Shown piece by piece: positions 32,540-42,016 of a stretch of DNA of 64,000 nt. The stretch covers positions 1-64,000 of the forward strand of contig JAFUNR010000021.1 of NCBI GenBank assembly GCA_017472965.1. Direction: 5' to 3'. The notes below the pieces were generated by a model, which ran no database searches, was not told the DNA's origin, and was given only the letters and a program-made list of their open reading frames with translations. This DNA is from Oscillospiraceae bacterium. GTDB taxonomy: Bacteria > Bacillota > Clostridia > Oscillospirales > Ruminococcaceae. The translations under genes were made by a program, and so were the position numbers. Every line of letters starts with the position of its first letter. Within the stretch, counting starts at the first letter, position 1.

Positions 32540-35500
32540 TCATTCGCTGCGCAGCGCCACCACAGGGTCCTTTTTGGCGGCAATGCGGGAGGGGAACAGA
32601 CCGGCAATGACCGTCAGCAGCATACTGATGCCCACAAGGATCAGTGCGGCGGCGGGCGGAAGCACGGAGCGCAGGCTTTCGATGCCGGTCAGATGCTGCA
32701 CAAGGGCGTTGATGGGGAAATTCAGCACCACTGTCAGCCCGATACCAAAAGCACCGGACACAAAGCCCACGATGAGGGTCTCGGCATTGAACACGCGGGA
32801 AACATCCCGCTTGGAAGCGCCGATGGCGCGCAGGATACCGATCTCCTTGGTGCGCTCCAGCACGGAGATGTAGGTGATGATACCGATCATGATGCTGGAG
32901 ACCACCAGCGAGATGGCCACAAAGGCGATCAGCACATAGGAGATGGCGTTGATGATGGTGGTGATACTGCTCATCAGCAGCGCCACATAGTCGGTGTAGG
33001 TGATCTCATCCTCTTCACTTTCCACCCCGGCGTTATAGCGCTCGATGGCGGCGGCGATGGCATCCTTATCCGCAAAGGTGGCGGCGTACAGATCCACGGC
33101 GGCGGGGCTTTCGGGGTCGGCCCAGCCCAGCAGCTTCAGGTTTTCCTCGCTGCTGCCCTCGGCATGGGTGGGCGGCATATAGTTGTCATACAGCCAGACC
33201 CACTGCTCCTCGGTATACGGCTCCATCCCCACCGCGGCAGGGCCGGTCTCGCCGCTGCGGGCATCAAAGGCGGCGGCAAGCTGGGCATCGGTCATGGCAG
33301 CGAGCTGGGCCGCCACGCCCTCGGCATACTGTGCCCGTATATTTTCGGCGATCATCTGTTCCACATAGCCGAACAGCGTTTCGTCATCCATTTCGGCAAT
33401 GTAGCTGTCCAGCGCGGAGGCATCCACCTCCATTTCGGCGGCATACGCCTGCTTGAGCTGGGTTTCGATATCGGCGCGGGTCAGTCCGGCCATGCTCTGC
33501 TGCACCATACCCTGCACATAGCTTTCGTCGGGAATGGCCTGCAGCGCGGCATACTGCTCCGCTTTTTCGCTGACGGAAAGACCGGCGGCGCGTTCACGGT
33601 ATACCTGTGCCTTTTCGGCATCAGCAGGCTCAACGGTATCCGCGGTGCGGAAGGGCAGCCCGCTGAACACATCGGTTTCCGGCTGCTCCAGCTGCGCTTT
33701 GACGATTTCAGCCTGTTCGGTTTCGGCCATGACGCGCTGCATCAGTGCGGCGGTGTAGCCGATGGCTCCGCCCATCATGGCAGAGGCAGCATCCTCATTG
33801 GGACGAAGAATACCGGTGATCTTCAGCTCGATGCCGGTATCGCTGCTTTCGTACAGCATTTTCAGACCGGTTTCCGTGGTGCGCAGATCGTGCCATGTTC
33901 CGGCGGCGGCATCGTACTGCCAGCAGTCTGCGGGCAGCAGAACCTTGAATTTCTTGCCGCACAGTTCCTCAAAGGTAAAGCTTTGCGCCTTCTGCTCCGG
34001 AATGGGCTCCTGCTTCATGCTGGCCTCCACCACAGCGGAAAGCTCATCGCCGGATTTCAGCCCCAGTGCATACAGAACCAGATCGGAAAGCTCGTTGTGC
34101 TCGTTGACGAAAAGCACCACCTCGTTTTCGGCGGTGGGCCATGCGCCGTACAGCAGGTCGTACTGGTCATACAGAAGCTCATTCACGGGGCCATCCTCGC
34201 CGGGGAGCATCTGCTCCCACAGCTGCATATTGGCAAAGCCGGCGGATTGCTGCGCATAGGCGTTGCCCGCCATCATATCGCCGTAGACGGTCTCCATCAG
34301 CGACTGAATGTCGCTGCGGATCACTTTGCCGTCCGTATCGGCGGTGTAGATCTCCAGCCCCGCATGGTAGGTATACTGCACGGCACTCAGATGACTGCGC
34401 AGCTCTTCATCGGTATCGATGAATTTCTTGAAAGCCTGCAGATCGTTGGTCTGGGTCTCGGCGTTGGTCATGGCGTTGAGCATATCGTACATGACGGTGG
34501 AGGAATACACCAGCGATTCATCCCGCGGGGCATCCCCCTCAGCGGGAGCCTGTGCGCCCATCAAACCGGTGACAAGACTGGACATATCCACCGTTTCGGC
34601 CTGAATGGTGATGGGATAGCTGGCAAGGGTATCCTCCTGCACGCGGTCGATGTAATTCTGAATGCCGTTGGAAAGCGACAGGATCAGCGCGATGCCGATG
34701 ATGCCGATGGAGCCGGCAAACGCGGTGAGGACGGTGCGCGCCTTTTTTGTCAGCAGGTTGTTCAGGCTGAGGGCAAGCGCCGTTCCCATACCCATGGAGG
34801 TCTTTTCCTCTTTTGTCGTTTTGCGCACCACAGGCGCGGCAGGTGCTTTGCCGGTGCCGGCGTTTTCCGCTGCAGCGGCTTCCTCCGCCGTGCAGGGGGC
34901 GCTGTCATCGGTGATCCGGCCGTCCAGCAGCCGGATGATGCGGGTGGAATACTGCGCCGCAAGCTCGGGATTGTGGGTGACCATGATCACCAGCCGATCG
35001 CGGGAGATTTCCTTGAGCAGCTCCATGATCTGCACGCTGGTCTCGGTATCCAGCGCGCCGGTGGGCTCATCTGCCAGCAGGATACTGGGCTCATTGACCA
35101 GTGCGCGGGCAATGGCCACACGCTGCATCTGACCGCCGGACATCTGATTGGGACGCTTGCGCAGCTGATCGCCCAGACCCACCTTTTCCAGCGCGGCGGC
35201 GGCACGGCGGCGGCGCTCGGCGCGGGAAACGCCGGAAAGAGTCAGCGCCAGCTCCACATTGGCCAGTACGCTCTGGTGGGGGATCAGGTTATAGCTCTGG
35301 AACACAAAGCCCACAGAATGGTTGCGGTAGCTGTCCCAGTCGCGGTCGCGGAACTGTTTGGTGGAGCGGCCGTTGATGATCAGATCGCCCTGCGTATACT
35401 GATCCAGACCGCCGATGATATTCAGCAGTGTGGTCTTGCCGCAGCCGGAGGGGCCCAGCACGCTGACGAATTCGCTGGCGCGGAACTGCAGGCTCACGCC

Positions 35501-35566
35501 CCGCAGCGCCTCCACCTTTTCATCGCCGGTCACATAGTCCTTGTGGATATTTTCCAGTTTCAGCAC
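32540..35566 (-). CDS. MacB-type ABC transporter, fused ATPase and permease
   Basis: About 1008 residues. The N-terminal ATPase (~1-225) has Walker A GPSGCGKTT, signature MSGGQMQR, Walker B ILLADEPTGALD and the H-loop VMVTHNPEL. A Pro/Ala/Glu linker leads to TM1 (~270-295), a very large extracytoplasmic domain (~300-850), and three C-terminal TM helices with the FtsX/MacB permease core (YISVLERTKEIGILRAIGASKRDVSRVF). MacB-like systems move lipoproteins, peptides or antibiotics using mechanotransmission. Start: the ATG at 35587 has no ribosome site, whereas a GTG at 35566 lies 10 nt after GGAAAGGAG. Orphan: no partner membrane-fusion protein or regulator is adjacent. Confidence 0.87.
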   Translation of the reverse strand: MLKLENIHKDYVTGDEKVEALRGVSLQFRASEFVSVLGPSGCGKTTLLNIIGGLDQYTQGDLIINGRSTKQFRDRDWDSYRNHSVGFVFQSYNLIPHQSVLANVELALTLSGVSRAERRRRAAAALEKVGLGDQLRKRPNQMSGGQMQRVAIARALVNEPSILLADEPTGALDTETSVQIMELLKEISRDRLVIMVTHNPELAAQYSTRIIRLLDGRITDDSAPCTAEEAAAAENAGTGKAPAAPVVRKTTKEEKTSMGMGTALALSLNNLLTKKARTVLTAFAGSIGIIGIALILSLSNGIQNYIDRVQEDTLASYPITIQAETVDMSSLVTGLMGAQAPAEGDAPRDESLVYSSTVMYDMLNAMTNAETQTNDLQAFKKFIDTDEELRSHLSAVQYTYHAGLEIYTADTDGKVIRSDIQSLMETVYGDMMAGNAYAQQSAGFANMQLWEQMLPGEDGPVNELLYDQYDLLYGAWPTAENEVVLFVNEHNELSDLVLYALGLKSGDELSAVVEASMKQEPIPEQKAQSFTFEELCGKKFKVLLPADCWQYDAAAGTWHDLRTTETGLKMLYESSDTGIELKITGILRPNEDAASAMMGGAIGYTAALMQRVMAETEQAEIVKAQLEQPETDVFSGLPFRTADTVEPADAEKAQVYRERAAGLSVSEKAEQYAALQAIPDESYVQGMVQQSMAGLTRADIETQLKQAYAAEMEVDASALDSYIAEMDDETLFGYVEQMIAENIRAQYAEGVAAQLAAMTDAQLAAAFDARSGETGPAAVGMEPYTEEQWVWLYDNYMPPTHAEGSSEENLKLLGWADPESPAAVDLYAATFADKDAIAAAIERYNAGVESEEDEITYTDYVALLMSSITTIINAISYVLIAFVAISLVVSSIMIGIITYISVLERTKEIGILRAIGASKRDVSRVFNAETLIVGFVSGAFGIGLTVVLNFPINALVQHLTGIESLRSVLPPAAALILVGISMLLTVIAGLFPSRIAAKKDPVVALRSE

Positions 35567-35680
35567 AGAATGAAAACTCCTTTCCATGTAAAGAGTGAAA
35601 TGTATTGCATCAGGTCAAAATAACTATTTTATATTATAGCACAAATATGAATTGCGTATAAACAAACCGAAAAAAAACAA

Positions 35681-35714
35681 GATGGAGCCACCGTATAATT
35701 TACGGCAGCTCCAT
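35681..35714 (-). terminator. Terminator of the GH2 gene
   Basis: GATGGAGC...GCTCCATC with an inner CCGTA/TACGG stem; eight U follow on the minus strand. Confidence 0.82.
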
Positions 35715-35732
35715 CCGGTTTTGGACAGACGA

Positions 35733-37964
35733 TTACTTTTTGATCTTGGTCAGGGCTTCATTCAGGGCGATCTTGGCCTCCATGGGGACCTTATCGCCGG
35801 CCATCTTGAGCATATCGGAAAGGCGCATCATGTTCATAAAGCGCTTCATCTCCTCGCCCATGCTGGCCATATCCACCATACCGGCGGCCATGCCGCTGGT
35901 CATCTGCTGCATCAGAGCGCCCAGAATGGCTGCAGTGCGGGGATCGGCCATCAGCACGCCCATCTTATCCTTGATGGAGTAGTAGCCCTTGGGATACTTA
36001 AAAGCCTTGCGGGCGGCGATGGCGGCGGGATCGTCGAACCAGTTGGCGCCCTGATTGCCCTCGGGCAGATCGTAGGCATAGTTGTGCTCGGCAACGCCGT
36101 TCAGAACGATCTCGTTGGCCTTGACCTCGCCGGAGAAGGCGGTGACGGTGTTGGCGCCGTCGTTCAGCGCAACATTCTCAAAGGTGATCATGTGATCCAC
36201 AGCCTTTTCGGTGGCGACGGCGGCACCGTTGACCACCAGCGTGACCTCGTCACAGTTGGTATAGACGATGACATTGCGCTCGTCGGGGGCGCGGTCGGCA
36301 AAGCGCCCGCCGGAGACAAACACCATGGGTTCGGGATTCCACCATGCCTTGTAGACATAGAAGGCATCCTTCTTCGTCTTGCGGTCATAGGTGACCAGGC
36401 CCTTGTTGTTCATACCGATGACGCCGCCCTCGTTGCGGGCATCGGCGGCAAAGTCAAAGCAGTTCCACTGGTGGGTGCTCCACAGATACGGACGCGCTGC
36501 AAAGGTCTTGAGCATCTCCTGATGGTAGTGGTTGGCATACTCCTCGGTATAGTCGTGATTATCCGGCTCGGCGGTGTGCCACTTGAGGATGTTCTCCGCG
36601 CCGTACTCGGAAACGCCGAGGCAGCGATCGGGGTTCAGGGCATGGAACTCATCCAGCCACGGGCCGTTGTCCTCCACATCACCCACATACCAGCCAAAGT
36701 AGTGGTTGTAGGAAAGCACATCGGTGATATACACATGCTCGGAGTTCATGGGCACCATGGAGACCTCGGCCATGGTGGTCAGACGGCTGGGATCCAGCTT
36801 TTTGCACAGGGCGTGCAGATCGCACAGATTGCGGTACAGCGCCTCGCTCTCGCCGGTGATGGTGATCTCGTTGGAGATACCCCAGAAGCAGATGGCGGGA
36901 TGGTTGTAATTCTGGCTCACCAGCTCGGTCATCTGGCTGATGGTGTTGTCGTATGCCTCCCTGGAGGGCATGAACTGGCTGATGAAGGGGATCTCGGCCC
37001 ACAGCACAAAGCCGGTGTGATCGCACAGATCGTAGAAATACTGATCGTGCTGATAGTGCGCCAGACGGATGGTGTTGGCGCCCAACTCCTTGATGATGGC
37101 CACATCCTCGGCGTGATCCTCTTTGGAGATGGCCCAGCCCTTATCCTTGCGGTCCTGATGACGGGAGACACCGTGCAGCGGCATGCTCTTGCCGTTCAGC
37201 CAGAAACCGGTGTTGGGATCCACATGGAAGCTGCGGTAGCCGTAGGTGACGGTGACGGCATCCAGTACCTCGCCGTCCTTTTCCAGCGTGGCCTCGCAGG
37301 TGTAGCAGTAGGGATCATCCACACCCTGCCACAGGTGAGGTTTCTTCACATCGATCTTGACACTGGCATGGCTGCAGGCATCGCAGGCAGCCTCGCCGGC
37401 CACATTGCCCTCTGCATCCTTCAGCACCACCTTAACGGTACAGCCGCAGGCATTGACCGGGAACAGATCCACGCGGGTCATGCCGGAGGAACGCGGTGTG
37501 ACGAAAACAGCATCGGTGCCGTGCTTCAGCAGATCAAAATGGGCTTCGTTCACTTCGATGAAATTCACATCGCGGTACAGACCGCCATAGAAAGTGAAGT
37601 CGGCGTTCTGGGGATAGACATCGCTTTTGGCGTTGGTGACGGTGACGCTCAACACATTACCAGCGGGCAGCATGGCGGGGGTCAGATCATAGCGAAAGGT
37701 GGAAAAACCGCCCTTGTGGGTGCCCAGCTCGCGGCCATTGCAATAGACGGTGGCCACATGGTTGGCGCCGCGGAATTCGATATACTGCTTTTTGCCGGGG
37801 GTGGGGTCGGGCAGTGCCACGGTGTAAACACCCGCGCCGCGCCAGTAATCGTTGCCGCCGTCCTGACCGTCAAAGGCATTCCAGGTATGGGGCAGACTTA
37901 CCGGGGCAAAGGCTTCGCCCTGCTTGGCAAACAGGGCTTCGGTGATCAGCGTTTTGGTGCGCAT
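35733..37964 (-). CDS. GH2-family glycosidase with Met-rich C-terminal tail
   Basis: 743 residues. Starts directly in the GH2 sugar-binding fold (SLPHTWNAFDGQDGGNDYWRG), then an Ig-like domain, a barrel with GVSRHQDRKDKGWA, acid/base Glu in WGISNEITI (~365) and nucleophile Glu in LGVSEYGAEN (~453), then a DUF4982-like beta domain (~590-660). The last ~60 residues form a helical Met-rich tail (GALMQQMTSGMAAGM, EEMKRFMNMMRLSDMLKM), which is not part of the GH2 core. No signal peptide. Activity is probably beta-galactosidase or beta-glucuronidase; the sequence does not decide. Monocistronic with AAAAGGAGA upstream. Confidence 0.85.
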   Translation of the reverse strand: MRTKTLITEALFAKQGEAFAPVSLPHTWNAFDGQDGGNDYWRGAGVYTVALPDPTPGKKQYIEFRGANHVATVYCNGRELGTHKGGFSTFRYDLTPAMLPAGNVLSVTVTNAKSDVYPQNADFTFYGGLYRDVNFIEVNEAHFDLLKHGTDAVFVTPRSSGMTRVDLFPVNACGCTVKVVLKDAEGNVAGEAACDACSHASVKIDVKKPHLWQGVDDPYCYTCEATLEKDGEVLDAVTVTYGYRSFHVDPNTGFWLNGKSMPLHGVSRHQDRKDKGWAISKEDHAEDVAIIKELGANTIRLAHYQHDQYFYDLCDHTGFVLWAEIPFISQFMPSREAYDNTISQMTELVSQNYNHPAICFWGISNEITITGESEALYRNLCDLHALCKKLDPSRLTTMAEVSMVPMNSEHVYITDVLSYNHYFGWYVGDVEDNGPWLDEFHALNPDRCLGVSEYGAENILKWHTAEPDNHDYTEEYANHYHQEMLKTFAARPYLWSTHQWNCFDFAADARNEGGVIGMNNKGLVTYDRKTKKDAFYVYKAWWNPEPMVFVSGGRFADRAPDERNVIVYTNCDEVTLVVNGAAVATEKAVDHMITFENVALNDGANTVTAFSGEVKANEIVLNGVAEHNYAYDLPEGNQGANWFDDPAAIAARKAFKYPKGYYSIKDKMGVLMADPRTAAILGALMQQMTSGMAAGMVDMASMGEEMKRFMNMMRLSDMLKMAGDKVPMEAKIALNEALTKIKK

Positions 37965-38102
37965 TTTCTCTTTCTCCTTTTCCTGTATCTGCTATATTTT
38001 TTCTTCACAGAATCAAATAAATTGTAACATATTGCGCCACTGCGGTCAAGAGGACGGCGGTGCGGCAAAGGCGCTGTCGTCCGGATACACGCCTTGTGCG
38101 CA

Positions 38103-40901
38103 TCATTTTCTTTTGCTTTTCACCGCAAGAATCTCCTCAATCAATTCTTCAGCGTTCTCGTTTCCGCCTGCAAGAGCCTTCCGTGCCCAAAGCTCCGCCT
38201 CGTCAAGATCCCGTTCCACACCGTTTCCCTTCAGATACATCTGCGCCAGACATCTTTGTGCGGCTTCGTGCCCCTGCTCCGCGGCAGCGCGGTAAAGCCG
38301 GGCCGCTTCTTTCGGATTTTCCTCCACACCGTCGCCGTATTCATACAGAAATGCCAGCACATACTGTGCATCGGCATTTCCCTGTTCGGCAGCGGCGCGG
38401 TACCAGCGGGCGGCTTCTTTCATGTCCTCTTCCACACCATCGCCATCCTCGTACATACTCCCCAGCAGATACTGTGCCGGCGGATAATCCGCCTCGGCAG
38501 CGATCTGACACCAGTAAAAAGCCTCTTTGCTGCTGCATTTTGTGCGTTCACCGCTTCTGTACAGACCTGCCAGCGCGTATTGTGCAGGGATAAAGCCCTT
38601 CTGCGCCGCAGCAAGGAAGTACTCATACGCCTTGTCCGGGTCCCGCTTCCTGCCATCGTCCGAAAGACAGTCAGCGCCCTGCTGGAACAACTGTGCCGCT
38701 TCCTGCAGCCCATCCTGCACATTCTGCAGCTTCTGCAGCAATTCTCCGGCCTCCGTGACGCCGTTTTCAAAAGCGGTTTTTGCCCAGTATATCGCCTCGT
38801 CCAGCTGAAGATCGCCCGCATCGCCATTCATAAACAGGACCACCACCGCATGCTGCGCCATCAAATAGCCCATCTGCGCAGCTTCATATATACAGCGGAA
38901 GGCTTCCTCACAATCCTGCTGCCCGCCTTCGCCCGCATAGCATGCAGCACCCCTTTGGTACAGCTCTCTCGCTTTCTCCAGCTGCGCCTGTTCTTCACCG
39001 CGCTGTTCCTCGGCTTTGCGGATATCCTCCAGCAAAGCGGCGGCTTCTTTGCAGCCGCCCTCGTCAGCAGCCTTCGCCCAGCGTTTCGCCTCTTCAATAT
39101 CCTGTTCGACCACATCGCTGCTGTAATACATGACCGCCAGAGCATGCTGTGCCTGTGCATGGCCCTGTTCGGCAGCCCGCCGGAAACATTCAAATGCCTT
39201 TTGGAGATCCTTCTCCGCGTTTTCGCCGCAATAATATGCATAGCCCTGCCGATACAGCCGTTCCATCTCGGGCAACCGCTCCAGCTTCTCCTTCTGCAGC
39301 TCTTTTTCGGCACGGATCTGTTCCAGCAGCACAGGAGCATCCGGATGGCCGGCCTGCACCGGCAGCTGCAGCATGCGCTCCGCTTCGGCATAGTCCTTCC
39401 GCACACCGTCACCCTCGAACAGCATAACGGCTGCATTGAAGCTTGCCTGTATATCTCCCTGTCCGGCGGCAGCGGAAAACCAGCGGAACGCTTCGGCGTG
39501 ATCCTGCTGCACCCCTTCGGCGCTGTAAAGCATCAGTCCAAGATCAAACTGTGCTTTCGCATGGCCCTGTTCGGCGGCAGCGCGGTACCAGCGGGCAGCT
39601 TCGGCCTTATCCTGTGCTGTACCGTCGCCGTCATCATACGCAAGTGCCAGCACGAACTGCGACTCCTTATCTCCTTTTTCCGCGGCAACCCGGTACCAGC
39701 GCACAGCCTCGGCCGGATCCTTTTTCACCACGCGGCCCTCTTTATACAGCTCTGCCAGCCTGCGGCAGGAGTTCGTGTACCCCTGTTCCGCCGCAGCACG
39801 ATACAGCTGCAGCGCACGGGCGGGATCTGTTTCCACACCGCGGCCCTTCATGTATAGCACGGCAAGGTTGTGAAGCGCACGGTCATGACCCCCGTCTGCA
39901 GCCAGCTGATACCAACGGGCTGCCTCGGTGTAACTTTTTTCCACACCGCGGCCAACCTCATACATATACCCCAGATTGGTCTGCGCACGCTCGTAGCCCT
40001 GTTCGGCGGCGGCGCGGTACCAGCGCACGGCCTCGGTATAGCTTTTCTCCACACCGCGGCCGACCTCATACATATACCCCAAATTGGTCTGCGCACGCTC
40101 GTAGCCCCGTTCGGCGGCGGCGCGGTACCAGCGCAAGGCCTCGGCATAGCTTTTCTCCACGCCGCGGCCAGCCTCATACAGATACCCCAGATTGGTCTGC
40201 GCAATCTCATAACCCTGCTCGGCGGCGGCGCGGTACCAGCGGAAGGCCTCGGCATAGCTTTTCTCCACACCGTGACCGGCCTCATACAGATACCCCAGAT
40301 TGTTTTGCGCACGCTCGTAGCCCTGTTCGGCGGCGGCGCGGTACCAGCGCAAGGCCTCGGCATAGCTTTTCTCCACACCGCGGCCCTCCTTATACATATA
40401 CCCCAGATTGGTCTGGCCTTTTGCACTGCCCCGTTCTGCCGCCATGCGATACCAGCGGACGGCCTCGACATAGCTTTTCTCCACGCCGTGACCGGCTTCA
40501 TACAGATACCCCAGATTGGTCTGCGCCATCAGGTCGCCCTTGTCCGCAGCCTTCCGGTACAGCTCTGCCGCCTGCGCATAATCCTGCTGTACGCCAAAGC
40601 CGTTCTCGTACAAGTTGCCCAGATTGTTGCAGGCACCTTCAAACCCCTGCTCCGCCGCGGCGCGATACCAGCGGACAGCCTCGGCATAATTTCGCAGGTC
40701 GTCCGGGCCTTCCGCGTACAGATAGCCGGCATAGAACTGTGCCTCGCCGTGGCCAAGCTCCGCCGCAGTGCAAAACAGGGCCAGAGCCTCACGGTATTTC
40801 TGCTGCTGATACAATTCATACCCGCGGGAGTAACTCTCCTGCGCTTTTTGCTGCGGTGTCTCCTCTGTGCGTTTTTTCTTCCAGAAATCAAACAGTGCCA
40901 T
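38103..40901 (-). CDS. Sel1-like repeat (TPR-type) protein with ~20 repeats
   Basis: 932 residues built almost wholly of ~36-residue Sel1-like repeats (consensus A-x-R-W-Y-R-A-A-A-E-Q-G-x-x-x-A-Q-x-N-L-G-x-x-Y-x-x-G-x-G-V). Residues ~110-360 hold near-identical copies (VEKSYAEALRWYRAAAEQGY), while the C-terminal half is more diverged and interrupted by a Glu-rich coiled segment (~535-565 and 630-650). No signal peptide is evident, so it is probably a cytoplasmic protein-protein interaction scaffold. Sel1 proteins act in signalling, envelope assembly or host interaction; the role here is unknown. It stands alone with its own -10 (TATAAT on the minus strand, 40967-40972). Confidence 0.85.
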   Translation of the reverse strand: MALFDFWKKKRTEETPQQKAQESYSRGYELYQQQKYREALALFCTAAELGHGEAQFYAGYLYAEGPDDLRNYAEAVRWYRAAAEQGFEGACNNLGNLYENGFGVQQDYAQAAELYRKAADKGDLMAQTNLGYLYEAGHGVEKSYVEAVRWYRMAAERGSAKGQTNLGYMYKEGRGVEKSYAEALRWYRAAAEQGYERAQNNLGYLYEAGHGVEKSYAEAFRWYRAAAEQGYEIAQTNLGYLYEAGRGVEKSYAEALRWYRAAAERGYERAQTNLGYMYEVGRGVEKSYTEAVRWYRAAAEQGYERAQTNLGYMYEVGRGVEKSYTEAARWYQLAADGGHDRALHNLAVLYMKGRGVETDPARALQLYRAAAEQGYTNSCRRLAELYKEGRVVKKDPAEAVRWYRVAAEKGDKESQFVLALAYDDGDGTAQDKAEAARWYRAAAEQGHAKAQFDLGLMLYSAEGVQQDHAEAFRWFSAAAGQGDIQASFNAAVMLFEGDGVRKDYAEAERMLQLPVQAGHPDAPVLLEQIRAEKELQKEKLERLPEMERLYRQGYAYYCGENAEKDLQKAFECFRRAAEQGHAQAQHALAVMYYSSDVVEQDIEEAKRWAKAADEGGCKEAAALLEDIRKAEEQRGEEQAQLEKARELYQRGAACYAGEGGQQDCEEAFRCIYEAAQMGYLMAQHAVVVLFMNGDAGDLQLDEAIYWAKTAFENGVTEAGELLQKLQNVQDGLQEAAQLFQQGADCLSDDGRKRDPDKAYEYFLAAAQKGFIPAQYALAGLYRSGERTKCSSKEAFYWCQIAAEADYPPAQYLLGSMYEDGDGVEEDMKEAARWYRAAAEQGNADAQYVLAFLYEYGDGVEENPKEAARLYRAAAEQGHEAAQRCLAQMYLKGNGVERDLDEAELWARKALAGGNENAEELIEEILAVKSKRK
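39930..40550. repeat. 108-bp tandem coding repeats in the Sel1 gene
   Basis: Successive 108-bp units are almost identical at the DNA level, each containing TCGTAGCCCTGTTCGGCGGC-like blocks and TATAGCTTTTCTCCACACCG-like blocks at a constant period. This shows recent in-frame expansion rather than old, only protein-conserved repeats. Confidence 0.82.
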
Positions 40902-41044
40902 ACTTTCATCCTTTCCTGCCTGCGCAGCGCGGTATTTGGGGGGATCTGCCGGATATTCCGTATTCCATTATAACACTGCCGTATTTGTTTTTCCATATTT
41001 TACTTGATGCAAAAAACGACAGAATTCACTTTTACAATGCAAAA

Positions 41045-41071
41045 GGGCCTGCCGCACGATGCAGCAGGCCC
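41045..41071 (-). terminator. Terminator of thiT
   Basis: GGGCCTGC-11-GCAGGCCC, with UUUU following on the minus strand. Confidence 0.7.
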
Positions 41072-41147
41072 CAAAAATAAACTCTTGCAAACAGGATGCT
41101 ATGAAAACATCATCCTGTGGTGCATCCCTCATCCGGACAAAGCGCCC

Positions 41148-41771
41148 TTATGCCTTACTCACTTTTTCGCCGAAAAGCCGCGGCAGCAGGATGATGGCCA
41201 CCGCAACGGTGAGCAGGGTCTCCGGCAGCATATAGGTGGCGTTGTACACGGCGCTGTACAGCCAGCACAGGGCGTTTTCGCCCATGGCGGCAATGCGCTG
41301 ACCCCAGCCGAATTCCGTCATCCAGCTGAAGGCATACTCATAATCCTTCCACACCACATAGCCGGAGAGGAAGCTGCAGATATACCGCGCAAAGCAGGTG
41401 ACAAAGCTGCCCACGCCCGCGCCGACATAGCGGTTTTTGAAGGGCTTGCCGATGGCGCCGGCAAAGCCCAGCACGGTGAAGGCGAGGATGTAATCCAGCA
41501 GCACGCAGCCCACGATGGCGCCGAAGGTCTGGCAGTAGCTCAGATTTTTCAGCCCCAGCAGCAGCTGGATCAGGCTGTGGACAAAGGCGGTGAAAACGCC
41601 CCACTTTGTGCCGTGGCGATAGCTGACCAGCAGCACGGGCAGCATGCTGACCAGCGTGATGGAGCCGCCGTGGGGCAGCTCGTACAGGGGGATGAAGCCC
41701 AGCACGGTGGCAAGGGCGATCATCAGGGCACACTCCACCAGTGTGCGGGTTTTGGAATACGGCTTGTTCAT
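41148..41771 (-). CDS. thiT: Thiamine-specific ECF transporter S component
   Basis: 207 residues with six predicted TM helices. Diagnostic ThiT pattern: GFIPLYELPHGGSITLVSML, VSYRHGTKWGVFTAFVHSLIQLLLG, DYILAFTVLGFAG, then FSGYVVWKDY-type and AVYNATYMLPETLL motifs. Captures thiamine and pairs with the ECF module encoded elsewhere. I start it at 41771 with AAAGG upstream; the longer frame to 41834 runs through the terminator hairpin. A TPP riboswitch and terminator in its leader confirm identity and regulation. Confidence 0.92.
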   Translation of the reverse strand: MNKPYSKTRTLVECALMIALATVLGFIPLYELPHGGSITLVSMLPVLLVSYRHGTKWGVFTAFVHSLIQLLLGLKNLSYCQTFGAIVGCVLLDYILAFTVLGFAGAIGKPFKNRYVGAGVGSFVTCFARYICSFLSGYVVWKDYEYAFSWMTEFGWGQRIAAMGENALCWLYSAVYNATYMLPETLLTVAVAIILLPRLFGEKVSKA

Positions 41772-41814
41772 AGGTACATACGACCTTTCGTGAAATAGTA
41801 CATAAAAACAAAAA

Positions 41815-41850
41815 GAGCGTCCCTGTAAATACAAAAATACAGGGACGCTC
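41815..41850 (-). terminator. TPP-controlled attenuator hairpin of thiT
   Basis: GAGCGTCCCTGTA-10-TACAGGGACGCTC, a perfect 13-bp stem followed on the minus strand by UUUUUGUUUUU. It lies between the TPP aptamer and the thiT start, the layout of transcriptional attenuation: TPP binding favours the terminator. Confidence 0.85.
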
Positions 41851-41880
41851 CTGTGATGAGCGTTTTACGACATCCTCAAA

Positions 41881-41973
41881 CTTCCTACGCCGGCATTACC
41901 CGGATCAGGTTCAAGGTGACCCAGAGCTGCAATTTGCCCTGATCTCAGCCGGAGATGACCCCCAGCGCCCCTG
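41881..41973 (-). ncRNA. TPP riboswitch (THI element)
   Basis: On the minus strand: CAGGGGCGCTGGGGGTCA, CCGGCTGAGATCAGGGC, the thi-box CACCTTGAACCTGATCCGGG and TAATGCCGGCGTAGGAAG, all in the expected order. It controls thiT through the downstream terminator. Confidence 0.93.
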
Positions 41974-42016
41974 TTTTTATGTCCAAAGTCATTATATACC
42001 CGAAAACCGTACTGTG

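Noticed and set aside
32456..35623. 1055-codon frame opposite the ABC transporter
   Set aside because: Long GC-rich antisense shadow; the minus strand carries all ABC ATPase and permease motifs.
41772..41834. Extended thiT N-terminus
   Set aside because: These codons lie in the attenuator hairpin; the ATG at 41771 has the ribosome site.
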